NCBI GenBank assembly: GCA_036936605.1
Contig: JAUPFV010000001.1
Location: 74,605,910 to 74,669,909 of the forward strand
Reading direction: 5' to 3'
Length of the DNA: 64,000 bases
From: Limnanthes douglasii subsp. nivea
Lineage: Eukaryota > Streptophyta > Magnoliopsida > Brassicales > Limnanthaceae
Each line of letters begins with the position of its first letter. Position 1 is the stretch's first letter. A model generated the notes under the pieces. It was not told where the DNA came from and ran no database searches. It was given only the letters and a program-made list of their open reading frames with translations. Shown piece by piece: positions 37,070 through 49,900 of this stretch. A program made the translations under genes and the position numbers.

Positions 37070-40000
37070 TTAAAACCTCCCCGCGCCACTAGGGTAGGAA
37101 AGAGTATTATTTACATTGATGTTTAAAAAGTAAATATTTATAAAAGAGTTTAATTCTAAGTATAACCTGAGATGCTCAACGTTACATGGGTGCTTTAGAG
37201 CTCTCCCTTCTTTGTCTGGGAGCTTGTATGTTCCTGGTTTAATCTTTTCACAGAGTACATAAGGGCCTTCCCAGTTTGGAGCCAGCTTACCGAACTTCTT
37301 TTCCTTGGTGTGCAAAAAGACTTCTCTTAAAACTTTGTCTCCTGTTCGAAAATCTCTTCTTTTAACTTTGGAAGCAAATCTGCTCCTCATCAAGCCTTGG
37401 TAATGCATTATTCTCATATGTGCTTTAACTCTTTTTTAATTCTATCAAGTCCAACTTATTCCTAAATGCTATATCATTAGCCTGTTTGGAATAGTTTTGG
37501 ATTCTGTGAAATGGTAAAGTAGCTTCTATGGGAGTAATTGCATCCATCACATATACCAAAGCAAAACGAGATTCTTGTGTGGCAGCCTGATGAGTAGTTC
37601 GATAGGCCCATAACACCTCTTGTAAATAACTTGGCCACTTTCATGCAGCTCCTTCTAAATTCTTCTTTAATCTGGATAAGATAGTTCTATTTGCAACCTC
37701 AAACTGGCCATTTTCTTGAGGGTGGAAATGAGAAGAGAAACAATGTTGAATCCCTCTGGAGGTACAAAAGGCTTCCATGTCTTTATTATCAAATTGTGGC
37801 CCATTGTATTTAGTTATCTTCCGGGGAACCGTAAATCTACAACATATGTTAAATATGATTAATTTAATAACTTCCTTAGAAGTGGTTCCAACCAAGGAGC
37901 TGCCTCTGTCCACTTAAAGAAATAGTCAATAACAACTATGATTGTTCTACGTCCACCGGATTCCATAGGAAGAGGTCTAATTAGATCCATACCTCATCTG
38001 GAAAAGGGCACCGGTTCAGATATGGACATCATAGGAACTACTAACACATGAATTTCATTCTCATATTTTTGACAGGGATCACACTTTTTCACCATCTCTT
38101 TAGCATCTACCATTATGGTTGGCCAATAATATCCTGTTAATAGAACCCTTCTGGTTAAGGCCGTATAGTCATAGTGTGTAGAACCTTCTCCATCCTGTAG
38201 CTCAGAAAATACAACTTGGGGTTCTTCAAATCCTAAAAAATGTAGGAGAGGTCTTCTGAAATATTTTTTTATAAAAAACCTCTCTTAGTATCAAGAAACC
38301 ACGAGCTTTGTACTTTATCTTTCTTGTCACAGATTTATGCAGAGGCAATATCCCATCGGAGATGTATTGAAGAAGAGCATATCTCCAATCTTTAGGTTGA
38401 ATAACAAGTATACTCATATTTTCCTCACTCTTTTTTTCCCGATCTGTCTGTACGGATGGTCATTCTTGTACAGGAACCCATGGGAAGGATTCAGAATAGG
38501 CTATAGTTTCCAAAGAGTCTGCCAGAGTGTTTTCCGATCTAGGAATGTGCTCATAGTAAATATTTATAAATTTTGCGGGAACTTCTTTCAACATAAGCAA
38601 GTATTTAATCAACTTTTATTTCTTTGCTTCAGATTTCCCCTGAGAATGGTGAATGAGAAATTAGGAATCACTCATTAACTGGACTCTCTTAGCCCCATAT
38701 AGGAGAGCCAACTTAAGACCAGCTATGGCTGCTTCATATTCAGACTCATTGTTAGAAGCTCTGAACCCAAAACACATGGCCTGATACATCTTGTCACCAT
38801 ATGGAGATGTTAGAAAAATCCCAGCTCCGCAACCCATAGTACTTGATCCACCATCAGTTCGAACTACCCATTTTTTCTTAGATCTGTTTTCTGATTCCTA
38901 ACAGGAGGATCTATCAGCATGAAATTCCACCAAGAAGCCAGCCACTGGTTGGGCTTTGAGTGTTGTTCGAGGAGCAAAGTCAATATCGTAATCATCTAGC
39001 TCCACTGACCACTTGGTCATTCTGCTTGATACATCAGCTTTCTGAAGAACATTTTTAAGGGGAAAGATGTTCGAACAACAATGGAATGAGCTTGGAAGTA
39101 TGGTATCATCTTTCTTGCTGTAATTACTAGGGCTAATGCCAATTTTCCAACTTCAAATATCTTTTTTCAGCATCCAATAAACTCTTACCCATGTAATACA
39201 CTGGACGAGGGTAATTGTCCACCTCTCTCACTAGCACATCATTTATTGCATATTCAGATACAGCTAGATACACATAGAGCTTTTCCTCCCAAATAGGGTT
39301 GAAAAGAGTTTTAGGTGAGGATAAATGCTTTTTTATTTTAATAAAATCATGGTCACACCGTGGAGACCAATTGAAGTCTTTAGCATTCCTCAATACTTGA
39401 AAGAATAGAGCGCACTTGTCTGATGATCTTGAGATAAACCTATTCAACGCAGCCAATCGTCCTGTCAACCTTTGAACTTCTTTAACATTCCGAGGAGGTT
39501 CAATTGCTAGTAAGGCATTAAGTTGATCCGGATGAGGCTGAATTCATTTCTCACTTATTATGTAGCCAAAGAACTTTCCAGATCGGACCCCAAATACACA
39601 TTTCTCAGAGTTTAATTTTGAATTCACAACTTCGAAATTGGAGAATATCTCTTGAAGTTTGGATATATGTGAATCTTCCTTCAAGCTCTTAACCATCATA
39701 TCATCTATGTAAACCTCCATGTTTCTGCCAATCTGACTAGCAAAAGCTTTATTCACTAGCCTCTAATAAGTGGCCCCAATATTTTTCAATCCGAATGGCA
39801 TCACCTTGTAACTATGAAGACCTCTGTCTATGATGAAGTAGTGTGATCTTGATCCTTCGAATCTACTTGTATGTGGTTGTACCCTGAGAAAGAATCCATA
39901 AAGGATAATAACTTGTTTCCAGAGGTAAAATCCACTAACTGATCTATCCGAGAAACGGGATAAAGATCCTTAGGGCAATCCCTATTGAGGTTAGTGAAAT

Positions 40001-40990
40001 CAATGCAGATACGCCACTTGCCATTCTTTTTCTTGACTAACACAGGGTTGTCAGTCCACAAAGGGTACTAAGATACTTTGATGTGACCCATCTTGGTTAA
40101 ACGGTCAACTTCTTGAACAATCACATCTATTTGTTCCTTAGAAAAAGACCTCATCTTTTGAGCAACTGATGTAATATCACTATGGATTGAAAATTTATGA
40201 GAGATCATATCTGCTGGCACTCCACTAACATGACTGTTGCACCACGCAAAAACATGTTTATTATTCATCAAAAAGGATAATAACCGGTGTTTCAGTTTTG
40301 GTACTAGTTTCGAACCAATTTTAACAGTCTTTCCCTCTACAAGGGAGTGATTTTCAACCTCTTCAATTGGTATTATAACACTGGGAGCCTCCCTGGGATC
40401 ATCAATTTTATTTTCCTCAGCAGAAGGCTACAATAGCTGCTAATATTTTATTCATTCTGACCACCCCTAAAGTTTTAGGGGCAAGGGCGGCTGCATAGAA
40501 TTCCCTGGCCATCTTCTGACTGCTACGGACAACACCTACTTGTCCCAGGACAACTTACTTTAAACATTGGTGAACCGTAGAGGCCACAACATGCATTTTG
40601 GAGAGCCAAGACCTCTCAAATATTTCATTTCATGATGTTGGGAAATCCACCACAACAAACATCACTCTTACCATTTTTTTAAAGGGTCCCTTGCCCAACA
40701 ATACTTCATCTTCGAACTCCCCGATCACATCTGCAGAACTTCCTGTAAAGCCTACAATGGTTCTATTCGAACATTGTAAAATAGATGGGTTTCTCATTTG
40801 CTTGTAGAAGCTTAAAAATATGATGTTTGTCGAATTTCCTGTATCAATCAGAATCCGGCGTATATTGGTTCCCCCTATTGAAGCCCTTATTACCACCGCA
40901 TCCTCATGAGATCCTACAATGTCCCTCGGGTCATCCTGATCAAAAACTATGAATGGGGACGAGGATTGACACTAGTAGGTAGACATTCCA
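37070..40990 (-). pseudogene. Outer Tat element pol: protease, RT, RNase H, aRNase H, integrase (broken)
   Basis: From right to left: protease (ASIGGTNIRRILIDTGNST, from 40896); RT with KKKNGKWRICIDFTNLNR and the catalytic YIDDMM (40061-39544); the native RNase H (EYAINDVLVREVDNYPRP, about 39468-39133); a second, archaeal-type RNase H around 38900-38500; and integrase (38417-37070) with GPQFDNKDME and HFHPQENGQFEVANRT. Integrase ends with the GEPLAPNWEGPY-like C-terminal module. The second catalytic Asp of integrase is lost: KYNGPQF stands where the inner copy has TDNGPQF. Many stops divide the frame. Sense pol ends facing the antisense gene. Confidence 0.9.
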
Positions 40991-42622
40991 CCATCTAACT
41001 AGGTGGCCAAATTGTGAACATGCCTCTTCGTTGATGAAGTAGAAGGCGCAATCACCGTATGTCCTCCGAAAATAGTTGGTGACTCAAAAAAGCTAATTAG
41101 TCCGGAAATTGTTTTGGGTTTGTCTGTTATCACCCCCACCCGATTTTGAATAGGATTTGGATCCACACGCTCAGAGTCTACATCAAACCTTTCAACAATC
41201 GCCATTGCACCCTCTTGTGTCGAGTCCCACGATTGTTAGAAAGACCTGTCCGCGGAGCATTGGTTTGCGCATTATTTGGCCTGCTTCCACCTCACTTTTT
41301 AACGTAGGTACCCAACTTTCCCCTTTCAATGAGAAACTAGACCTCATGCTTCAAGGCTATACAATCGTGAGTATCATGACCTATGTCACTGTGGTATTGG
41401 TAGAAATAAGTGCTCCGGTTTTCTCTGAGGGACTGTAACGCTGCCGGCATTTTAAAATGCACCTCATTCTTGGTCTTGTCATAAATAGTAGCCACACTCT
41501 CCCCCCAAATCAGCAAACCACTCAGGCTGAACCCATAGCTCCCTTTTACTTCTAGTTTGTTGGCTCTGAGTTTCATTGGACTAATTCTGCCTTGATCGGT
41601 TGGACCCCTGTCTAGTCTCTTTTGCCCTATAACCGGATTGGTTAGTAGCTGGTGGAGTTGTCGTTGCAGTGTTAGATCTCACTTAACGGTGTACTCTGGT
41701 TTTCTTGGTCTCTTCTATATTGATTTGATTTCATACTTGATTCAACAAACCACCTCAGGTCATAGCCTTCTTCCGAGTTACTGAATCGGCTAGATTTCCT
41801 GGATTCAAACCTTGTCTAAGGGAAGCAATTGCAACTTGTTCAAAGCAATCTGCTAACCCATTTTTTGTATTCACAAAACAATTAATATACTCATTCAAGG
41901 ACTCGTTCAGTTCCTGAGCACGGTGGATAATGGTGTCCCCGTTACCCTTAATTTCCTTACTTCTAACAAATTACCTCTGGAAGGCAACCCAAAACGTATC
42001 AAAATTTCTTATACACCCCTGATGGAGACTATTGTACCATTTGAGGGCACTTCCTGTGAAATTCTGGGAGAATTCCCTACACAATAGCTTGTCATCGTTG
42101 TCAAAATTCATCATAAAGTTCTTGAATTGTTCTAGATGGTTGTACGGATCTCGACTCCCATCGTATTTTTCCATCTTGGAGCTATCAAACCTTTTAGAAA
42201 GATGTTCGGATATTATTTTTGCGGATAAAGGAGATTGCCTCTAACTTTTGCTACGACTGAAAACTGTATATTCATTAGGAGTTGCGAAAATACTTGGTTC
42301 AGACTGAAAGGAAAATGGAACAATCAGCAACCAATCAATATGCTTGTGAGCTGACCCATTACCCATACCATGGTGCTTCTTAAGCCTGACATGCCTATCC
42401 TTTTTTCTTGAATGTTTTTTAGTCAACCTCATTTCCTTTTTAGATCTCCCTTCATCACCACTTAAAGATAATGATTCTTCAAGCTCTGCCTCATTCGATG
42501 AGCTGCTAGATGACTCTGATGCAGAACTCTCAACAGGCTTAGACCAGTGTGTCTTCTTAGAACCGAGATGGGTCTTCAAAGACTGTTCATTTTCTCCAGG
42601 ATTTTCAGTGTGGTGAAGTACT
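40991..42622 (-). pseudogene. Outer Tat element gag, 3' part (broken)
   Basis: Runs from the insertion point of the inner element. It has a Ser/Lys-rich segment (SKPVESSASESSSSSS), a retrotransposon gag domain (MEKYDGSRDPYNHLEQFKNF, WYNSLHQG) and a Cys/His motif (YQYHSDIGHDTHDC). Its Cys-to-Tyr change would weaken the knuckle. Several stops are present. The N-terminal piece is at 53099-53211. Confidence 0.88.
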
Positions 42623-43080
42623 TGGTGAGGATAAAAGTAGCCTGAGGGTAGGCTGGTAATTTCAAGTAGAGTTTCAGGGTGGTGTAAGGGTGTTTCAAGG
42701 TGGTGTAAGGGTGTTTCAAGGTGGTGTAAGGGTGTTTCAAGGTGGAGAGAGAATTAAGCAGCTTGGCAGCAGTTAATTTTCATTACCAGAAGTTAATGCT
42801 GGTGGTTGAGTATTTATAGTATGTTATTTGGGCCCTTATGGGCTTTCGGGTCAAGTTTAATGGACCCGGGTCATGTTTAAAGACCCATGAGTTCTAAGCA
42901 GGAGGACAGGTAGCTTAGTCAAGAAGTGTTTAGGTTTTTTAGTACTTTTGTCATAGTTCGAACAGCCTTAGGCTCACATTGGTTCGAAGAGATCTGTCCG
43001 GTCCAAAAGTTTTGTCCGGTGTTCGGAGAGAATTACACTGATCTGCCCTTCCGGGGAGCACTCTGAATTCGGACTCATCA
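42623..43080 (-). repeat. Inner Tat element 3' LTR
   Basis: 458 bp, three copies of a 21-bp repeat (GTAAGGGTGTTTCAAGGTGGT type) near 42677-42740. TATAAATA on the minus strand at 42811-42818. Confidence 0.96.
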
Positions 43081-43094
43081 GGAGCCCCTTTTTT
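43081..43094 (-). other. Inner Tat element polypurine tract
   Basis: On the minus strand AAAAAAGGGGCTCC directly precedes the 3' LTR. Confidence 0.85.
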
Positions 43095-43409
43095 AGGTGT
43101 TTGAACAAGCGTCCTTGTCAAAGAACTGAAAAACAGTCCGATTCAGGAAGTGGTTTTCAATTCGAAGAGAGTTGGGGACAAACCCGGACAGACCGAACGT
43201 TACGAATTCCAAACGGTTCTTACCAGAGTTAATGGGACACGTGTCACTCTCTGATTGGTCACTTTAGCCGTTTTTTCACCTTGAACTTCGCACCACTTTC
43301 TCGAACAAGTTACCTCTTTTAAATGTCATTAATGACATCAGCGCCGTCTTTTAATCATTGCCCAACTTTTCGGATTCTCCTAGGAATCAACTCCTTTTTT
43401 CACATTTAC

Positions 43410-43417
43410 TATAAATT
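43410..43417 (+). promoter_or_regulatory. TATA box of the inner antisense gene
   Basis: TATAAATT, 109 bp upstream of the ATG at 43519 on the plus strand. A CT-rich leader (TTTCACTCTGCAATTTTACTC) lies between. It is unique internal sequence, not LTR, so the antisense gene appears to carry its own promoter. Confidence 0.55.
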
Positions 43418-43518
43418 CTAATTCACTTTTCACTGTCTCATTATCTCTTTCAAATTTCACTCTGCAATTTTACTCAGAGCTTTATCTCTCTAGAACTTCA
43501 AAACTTCATTGGCTGTTT

Positions 43519-46502
43519 ATGTTTACAGCAAGAACAGCACTGATCAAGGGCGGCTGGCTTAACCTTTCAGAATTGGAGAAAGCTCAAAGAGTTGAGAAGG
43601 AAAAACGACTTGCTGCAGGGCTACCATCGTCGCCTATTGAGAAACCAGCCTCTTCTGTCGCTGAATCTGATAGAGGTTCATCTTCTTCCAAAGGTACAAA
43701 ACCTAAAAAACTCTTTCAATCAACGCTCTCCCCCATAGTATCTGGCTCCTCAGTTCAGGAGTCGATCCCTGCTGTTGAACCGGGAGTTACTGTCACAAGT
43801 GTTAGGAAAAAATCTTCTTTCATTGCTATGGGGTCTGACTCTGACCATTCCCCGGACAAGCTAATCATGAAAAGGCCAAGTAGGTTGGTGAAAGGGCTTT
43901 CTTCTAAAAACACACCCTCGAAATCGGGGGCAAAAGATAGTGTATCAGGGTCTGGGGCAATTATAAGGGCTCCCCGGGAGAGGCTGTCAGGACTAGAGGC
44001 CAGCAGCCCACTACCCCCCCAAAGAATCTTCTACCTCAGAAACTCAAATTGAGGGAAGTCGGGTAAATACGGACAGCCAACAGTCCGGAGGATCAGCTCT
44101 GCCAAGCCTCAATCCTCCCCGCACTATTTCTACTGAAGCTCCCCCAACGATTATGGAGGAGAGGATGGAGGACTCCACTGAGGAGGTTAGATTTGAGTCC
44201 GAGTCCTCCGGACAGGCTGATACTGCTATCGTTTTTGCCAAGAAGGGCAAAGAGGACTTGTATCTGAGGCGTCCGGACCTGCCGGAGAGCCTTGAAGGGA
44301 GAGTGGGGCCATGCTTTCATAAAGTTGAGTTCAAGTATCTTTCAGCTTTGCTAAGGACCAAGTATGCGTTCATCCATACTTCAGATCTGGGTCGGTTGCG
44401 CACTAAGTGGGGGATCCCTGAGAATGTAAAGATACGAATTCCCATCGATCCGGAGACCCCGATGGACTGCAAAAGGAATGAGATAGTCTTCTTCACGGAG
44501 CTATTCAACTGGGGACTCAGGTTCCCACTGGACCCGGAGATAGTGCGCTATTTTCACTTGGTCAAGCTCTGCCCGACACAGCTAAGCCCCAACGGTTGGT
44601 TCAACTTGATGTCATGTATTATGGCGTCTAGGTTATCTGGAATCCCTCTTCCCATGGAAGAGTTTGCAGCTGTGGCCAACTTGTGCAAACATCATCAGTT
44701 CCCCTTCTACCATTTCAACATGGGGAACGATCTTAAAGCTGTCGATGATCTCCTGGAGTCAGAGAGCAAATGGAGGAGCCAATTCTTATTTGTCAGTGGC
44801 TCATGGGAGAATGGTAAGAAAATCAAGACCGGAGAGAATCCAAGCCTCCTCAGGAGTAGATGGAGGAGTGACTGTAAGCTTCTCATCTTAAGTCTTTGTT
44901 CGAATTTCTCTTTTCTTTTAAGTTTATGCTAATTAGTTTCTCTTTTGTTTTATCAGAGCTGCCAAAGGAGTTCGGAGACTACCTGAAGGCCGGACAGGTC
45001 TCCTGTGGCAAAATCAACGCTTGGGCCGCAGAGAACTGGGAGAACCGGTTCCATAAAGCCTTCACTTCTGGGAACTTAGCAAGGTCTCACCTGTGGAACA
45101 CCACAGGTCGAAGAGACCTAACTTGGGAGGAGTTCTCCACCCAACCTGACGAAGACATCGTGCTGAGAAGGTCTGATGAGCTGGATGGGACCCTCTTCCT
45201 GCCTGCCCGGGCCAGAGCCCCAAGTAAAATGAAGGGCAAGAAGAAGAAAGGCAAGAGGGTGGCAGGTGACGATGAGAAGGAGGCCCCAACAGACACAGAG
45301 GGACTGGCACAGGTTCAAATTGATGCAGCCCTTTTACAAGTGGTGGAACAAGAGAGCGAGAAGCAGGAAGTGAACCTCCCTAAGCCCTCAAGGGCTTCTA
45401 AGAGGACTCGCAAGCAAACAAGTGAGAGTGCTGATAGGGAGGCCAAGAAGAAGAAGACTTCCCAAGGAGATGAGGTTGCTCTCCGGGACCCGGAGCCTTC
45501 TTTCCCTACTGACCCTACACTGGCCGAAGAGATCCCAAGAGACTTTCAAGAAGAGATCCCAAGGGAATTCCACACAGATGAAGTTGAGGGGGAGAACTTA
45601 ACTTAGACGAAATGGACATCACCGGTCTGGGTGGACTTGGTGAATATTTTCTTGGGCTGCCCAGAGACGAGTTCGCAGGGCCCTATGTCCCTCCAAGCAG
45701 CTCCAACACAGTTAACTTCAACGGTAAGACTTTTATGGTTTCCAGTGAGAGGGATGTTATAGCCCATTCTCTTCTTAGCAATGTACAACCAGTGCTTACT
45801 TTGGAAAGGCAAGTCCGAAGTCAGGCAGATACCATCAAAGACCTCAAATCTGAGAAGGAAAAACTGTCTGAGGACCTCCGGACTGCTGCCAATAAGGTTG
45901 ATTTGCTCAAGGAGGCAAATGATTAGCTAAAGAAGAATCAAGACGAAAACAAGACAAAAGTTGCTTCCTTGGAAGAGACCGTAAAAGATCTCCGGGCCAA
46001 GCTGTCCGGACTAGAGAAGGACCTATCAATCTCAAGGGGAGAAACTACAGCCAAGGAGAAGCTCATCACCAACCTGACCACTGACAAAATTGCTTTAGAG
46101 AACGCAGTGACTCGGGCTGCTGAAGAAAAGGCTGCTTTGGTGAGGGATCAAGAGGCCATGATCAAGGCCAAGATCAACGCCTACGCTAGGGAGATGATCC
46201 AAAGCGAGGAGCTAATGATCCAAAAGGTGAAGTCTGATATGGTCCTCCTGTTTCACGAGAAATTCCCGAAGAGGAGATTAGGGGAATTATGGCGCTATGT
46301 GGATGATGATGATCTCCCATACTGGACCATGATTGATGATGGGTACTCCAGTGAGTCTTCGTCCGGTGATGAAGAGGAAACCGGAGAGAGCCCAGGTGAG
46401 GAAGAAATTGACCCTAAGGGTAAGAAGATAGTCGAAGAGAAGAGCGACATCAAGGGCAAGAAAGCAAAAGAGGGTGAGCCATCTTCAAAGGCTCAACCTT
46501 AA
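43519..46502 (+). CDS. Antisense gene of the inner Tat element: Transposase_28-like domain and coiled coil, one intron
   Basis: It reads opposite to gag-pol, between the integrase and the 3' LTR. The ATG opens MFTARTALIKGGWLNLSELE. A Ser-rich linker (SSFIAMGSDSDHSPDKL) follows. A one-base shift lies in a C7 run (44014-44020). The second block (44153 on) has LPESLEGRVGPCFHKVEFKY, GLRFPLDPEIVRYFHLVKLC and SPNGWFNLMSCIMASR, resembling Pfam Transposase_28. An intron (44874-44956) interrupts at the same place as in the outer copy. Exon 2 has ELPKEFGDYLKAGQ, LWNTTGRRDLTWEE, a Lys-rich segment (KMKGKKKKGKRVAG), a shift in G5 at about 45588, then a long coiled coil with a TAG at 45924. The end is acidic (YVDDDDLPYWTMIDD, SSGDEEETGES). 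Antisense genes are known in Tat elements such as Grande; the protein role is unknown. As read, splicing would also create TAG at the junction. Confidence 0.8.
44874..44956 (+). other. Intron of the inner antisense gene
   Basis: 83 bp, GTAAGC donor and a T-rich TTTTATCAG acceptor. The outer copy has a 76-bp intron at the homologous codon (35138-35213, GTGAGT...CCCAG). Protein similarity stops at the intron and resumes after it in both. Confidence 0.7.
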
Positions 46503-46954
46503 CTTAAATTTATTTTGTTTATCTTTTATTCGAACTAAAGTCCTTGGAAGGCCAAGGCACTCTTTTTGTGATGGTGTCCGTATTATTTGGACAGATTTTT
46601 GTACTGTGCCCAAACTTGTTTAAAAAGTCCTTGGAAGGCCAAGGCAATTTTAAGTTGTTGAATGAATATTTTATTTTGTTCAAGCATCCTCTTCTTTCAT
46701 TATTTGTTTAAATAACTGGAGTTTAAGTAGTTTTATTGTATTGTGAGAGTATTAAGACTCTCCGGCTAGAATTTAAATAGCCCTTAGATCTTTTAACCCG
46801 GGTAGTATGATAAGAGAAAAATTTTTGAAAATACTTAGAGAATTTTGAAGAAGGCACCAAGTTTCATTGAAAGCTCTCCGTGCCACCGAAGAGGGGAAGG
46901 TATGCCCCCAAATATTTACATGGATGTTTAAACAAGTAAATATTTACACAAGTT
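46503..46954. other. Convergent spacer between the inner antisense gene and pol
   Basis: No gene. It has two copies of CCTTGGAAGGCCAAGG (46542-46557, 46629-46644), each a perfect 6-bp-arm hairpin within a longer AAGTCCTTGGAAGGCCAAGG repeat. Both strands' transcripts should end in this zone. Confidence 0.65.
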
Positions 46955-49900
46955 TTATTCCAAGTACATTCGAAGGTGTTCAATATTCCAAGGGTGAGTT
47001 AAAACCCTGCCATTTTTGTCTTCCAACCAGTATGTCCCAGGCTTGATTCTTTCAACCACAGTGTATGGACCCTCCCAAGTTGGGGCCAGCTTTCCGAAGA
47101 GCTTTTCCTTAGTATGCAAGAAAACTTTCCTTATACTTTATCTCCTGGTTGAAAATCTCTTCTTTTAACTTTAGAAGCAAACCTGCTTCTCATCAAGCCC
47201 TGATAGTGTGCCATTCTAAGATGAGCTTTCACCCGTCTTTCTTCGATCAAATCAAGCTGATTTCTAATTGCCATCTCATTAGCCTGTCCGGAAAAGTTAT
47301 GAACACGAAAGGAGGGGAGCGTATTCTCTATAGGAGCTACTGCATCCATTCCATAGACCAAGGCAAAAGGGGATTCTTGTGTTGCAGCCCCAGGTGTTGT
47401 CCGGTAGGCCCACAAGACTTCTTGTAGATAACTAGGCCACTTCCCAGCAGCCCCTTCCAAATTTTTCTTTAAACCGGACAGTATTGTTCTATTAGCCACT
47501 TCAACTTGGCCATTGGCTTGAGGGTGGAAAGGTGAAGAAAAGCAGTGCTGAATACCCCTTGAGGCACAGAAGATTTCCATTTCTCTGTTGTCAAACTGTG
47601 GCCCATTGTCTGTTGTTATCTTCTGTGGGACACCGAATCTGCAACATATGTTGGACAGAATGAATTTTATGACAGCTTTTGAGGTTGTCCCTGCCAAGGG
47701 GGCTGCTTCTATCCACTTCGAGAAGTAGTCAATGGCTACAAATATGGTTTTACGCCCTCCGGACGCCACAGGGAGAGGCCCAACTATGTCCAATCCCCAT
47801 CGAGCAAAAGGGATGGGCTCAGAAATTGATTCCAAAGGAATGACTGGTACATGAATTTCATTGATGTACCTCTGGCATGGGTCACACCTTCTTACCAGCT
47901 CCTTAGCATCTTTCATAATTGATGGCCAATAGTATCCGGAGAGTAGCACTCTTCTTGTTAAAGCTCTAAATCCACAATGGGCTGATCCCTCACCATCATG
48001 CAATTCGGAGAGAACTGTCTGTGATTCATGATCCCCTAAACAACGTAGGAGAGGTTTGCTATAGGATTTTTTGTACAACACTTCTCTTATCATCAGGAAA
48101 CCACGAGCCCTGTGTTTCAATGTTCTGGCTTGTATTTAATCCAAGGGCACGATACCATCGGACAGATATTGTATAAGAGGAGACCTCCAGTCTTGAGGCC
48201 GATTCACTTGTACTTCAAAGACTTCCTCTTTTATACCTTCATTGAGTTGAATAGAAGGGCTTTCAAGCACATGGATCCATGGGTAGGACTCCGTATATGC
48301 TATCGTTGCTAGTGAGTCTGCTAGCTCATTTTCTGCCCGGGGGATGTGCTCATAGACAACAGCTTTAAACTTTAACGCTTCATTTTTTAGGAGGAGTAAA
48401 TACTTGACCAATTGCTCCTTTCTAGCCTCTGATAGACCCAAGGCATGGTGGACAAGCAACTGGGAGTCACTTAGTAGCTTGACCCTTTTAGCTCCACAGA
48501 TATAGGCCAACTTTAACCCAGCTATGGCTGCTTCGTACTCGGACTCATTATTGGATGCCCTGAAAGCAAAACAAATAGCTTGGTACATGTTGTCCCCGTA
48601 GGGGGAAGTGAGACATATTCCTGCCCCAGATCCCATGGTGCTAGACCCTCCGTCTGTTCGGACAATCCACACTTTCTTGTCTTTTGAATCAGTAGGCTGC
48701 TCCGAATCCCTGTCAGAATGGAATTCAACCAGAAAGTCAGCCACAGCTTGAGCTTTTACTGCTGTTCGGGGAGCAAAGTCTATGTCGAAGTCCCCCAACT
48801 CCACTGACCACTTTGTCATTCTGCTCGAAATGTCTGCTTTTTGAAGGACATTCTTTAAGGGGAAAGAAGTCTGGACAACGATAGGATGAGCCTGGAAGTA
48901 GGGCCTCATTTTTCTTGCAGCTATCACCAAGGTCAATGCCAGTTTTTCGAGTTTCAAGTAATGCCTCTCAGCATCAATCAAGCTTTTGCTGATGTAGTAC
49001 ACTGGGTGAGGATGCCCATCAACCTCCCTTACTAGCACAACACTGATGGCACAACTTGAAACAGCCAGATATACAAAGAGAGTCTCCCCATCAACCGATT
49101 TGAACAAAGTCTTGGGAGAGAAAAGATGTTTCTTGATTTCATTAAATGCTTCATTACACTGTGGTGTCCATTCAAACCCCTTTGCACCCCTCAAGGTCTG
49201 AAAAAATGGAGCACACCTGTTGGATGACCTGGAGATGAATCTGTTTAAGGCAGCCAACCTCCCCGCTAATCGCTGTACTTCTTTAATGTTTCGAGGAGGC
49301 TCCATATGGAACAAAGCATTGAGTTGGTCCGGGTCGGGCTGTATTCCATGCTCACTTATGATATACCCTAAGAACTTCCCGGACTGCACTCCAAACACAC
49401 ACTTTTCAGGGTTTAGTTTCAAATTTACTTTGGCCAAGTTGGTAAAAGTCTCTTGGAGGTCGGACAAGTGCAACTGCTCATCCACGCTTTTTACCATCAT
49501 ATCGTCAATGTAAACCTCCATATTTCTTCCAATTTGATCTGCAAATGCCTTGTTGACTAGCCTTTGATAAGTAGCCCCAGCATTTTTCAGGCCAAAAGGC
49601 ATCACTTTGTAGCAATGTAGACCCCTATCAGTGACAAACGTGGTATGCTCTTGATCTTTTGGATCTACTTGAATCTGATTGTACCCGGAGAAGGCATCCA
49701 TGAAGGAGAGAAGCTTGTTCCCAGAAGTAGAGTCTACTAACTGATCTATCCGGGGGACCGGATACAAGTCTTTTGGACAAGCTCGATTGAGGTCTGTGAA
49801 GTCAATGCACATACGCCATTTGCCATTCTTCTTTTTTACTAAGACAGGATTGGCAGTCCACAAAGGGTATTGAGATTCTTTAATGTGCTCCATCTTTGTG

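Noticed and set aside
44896..44956. Start of a separate protein at 44896
   Set aside because: The residues before ELPKEF are intron sequence; similarity to the outer copy begins only after the acceptor.
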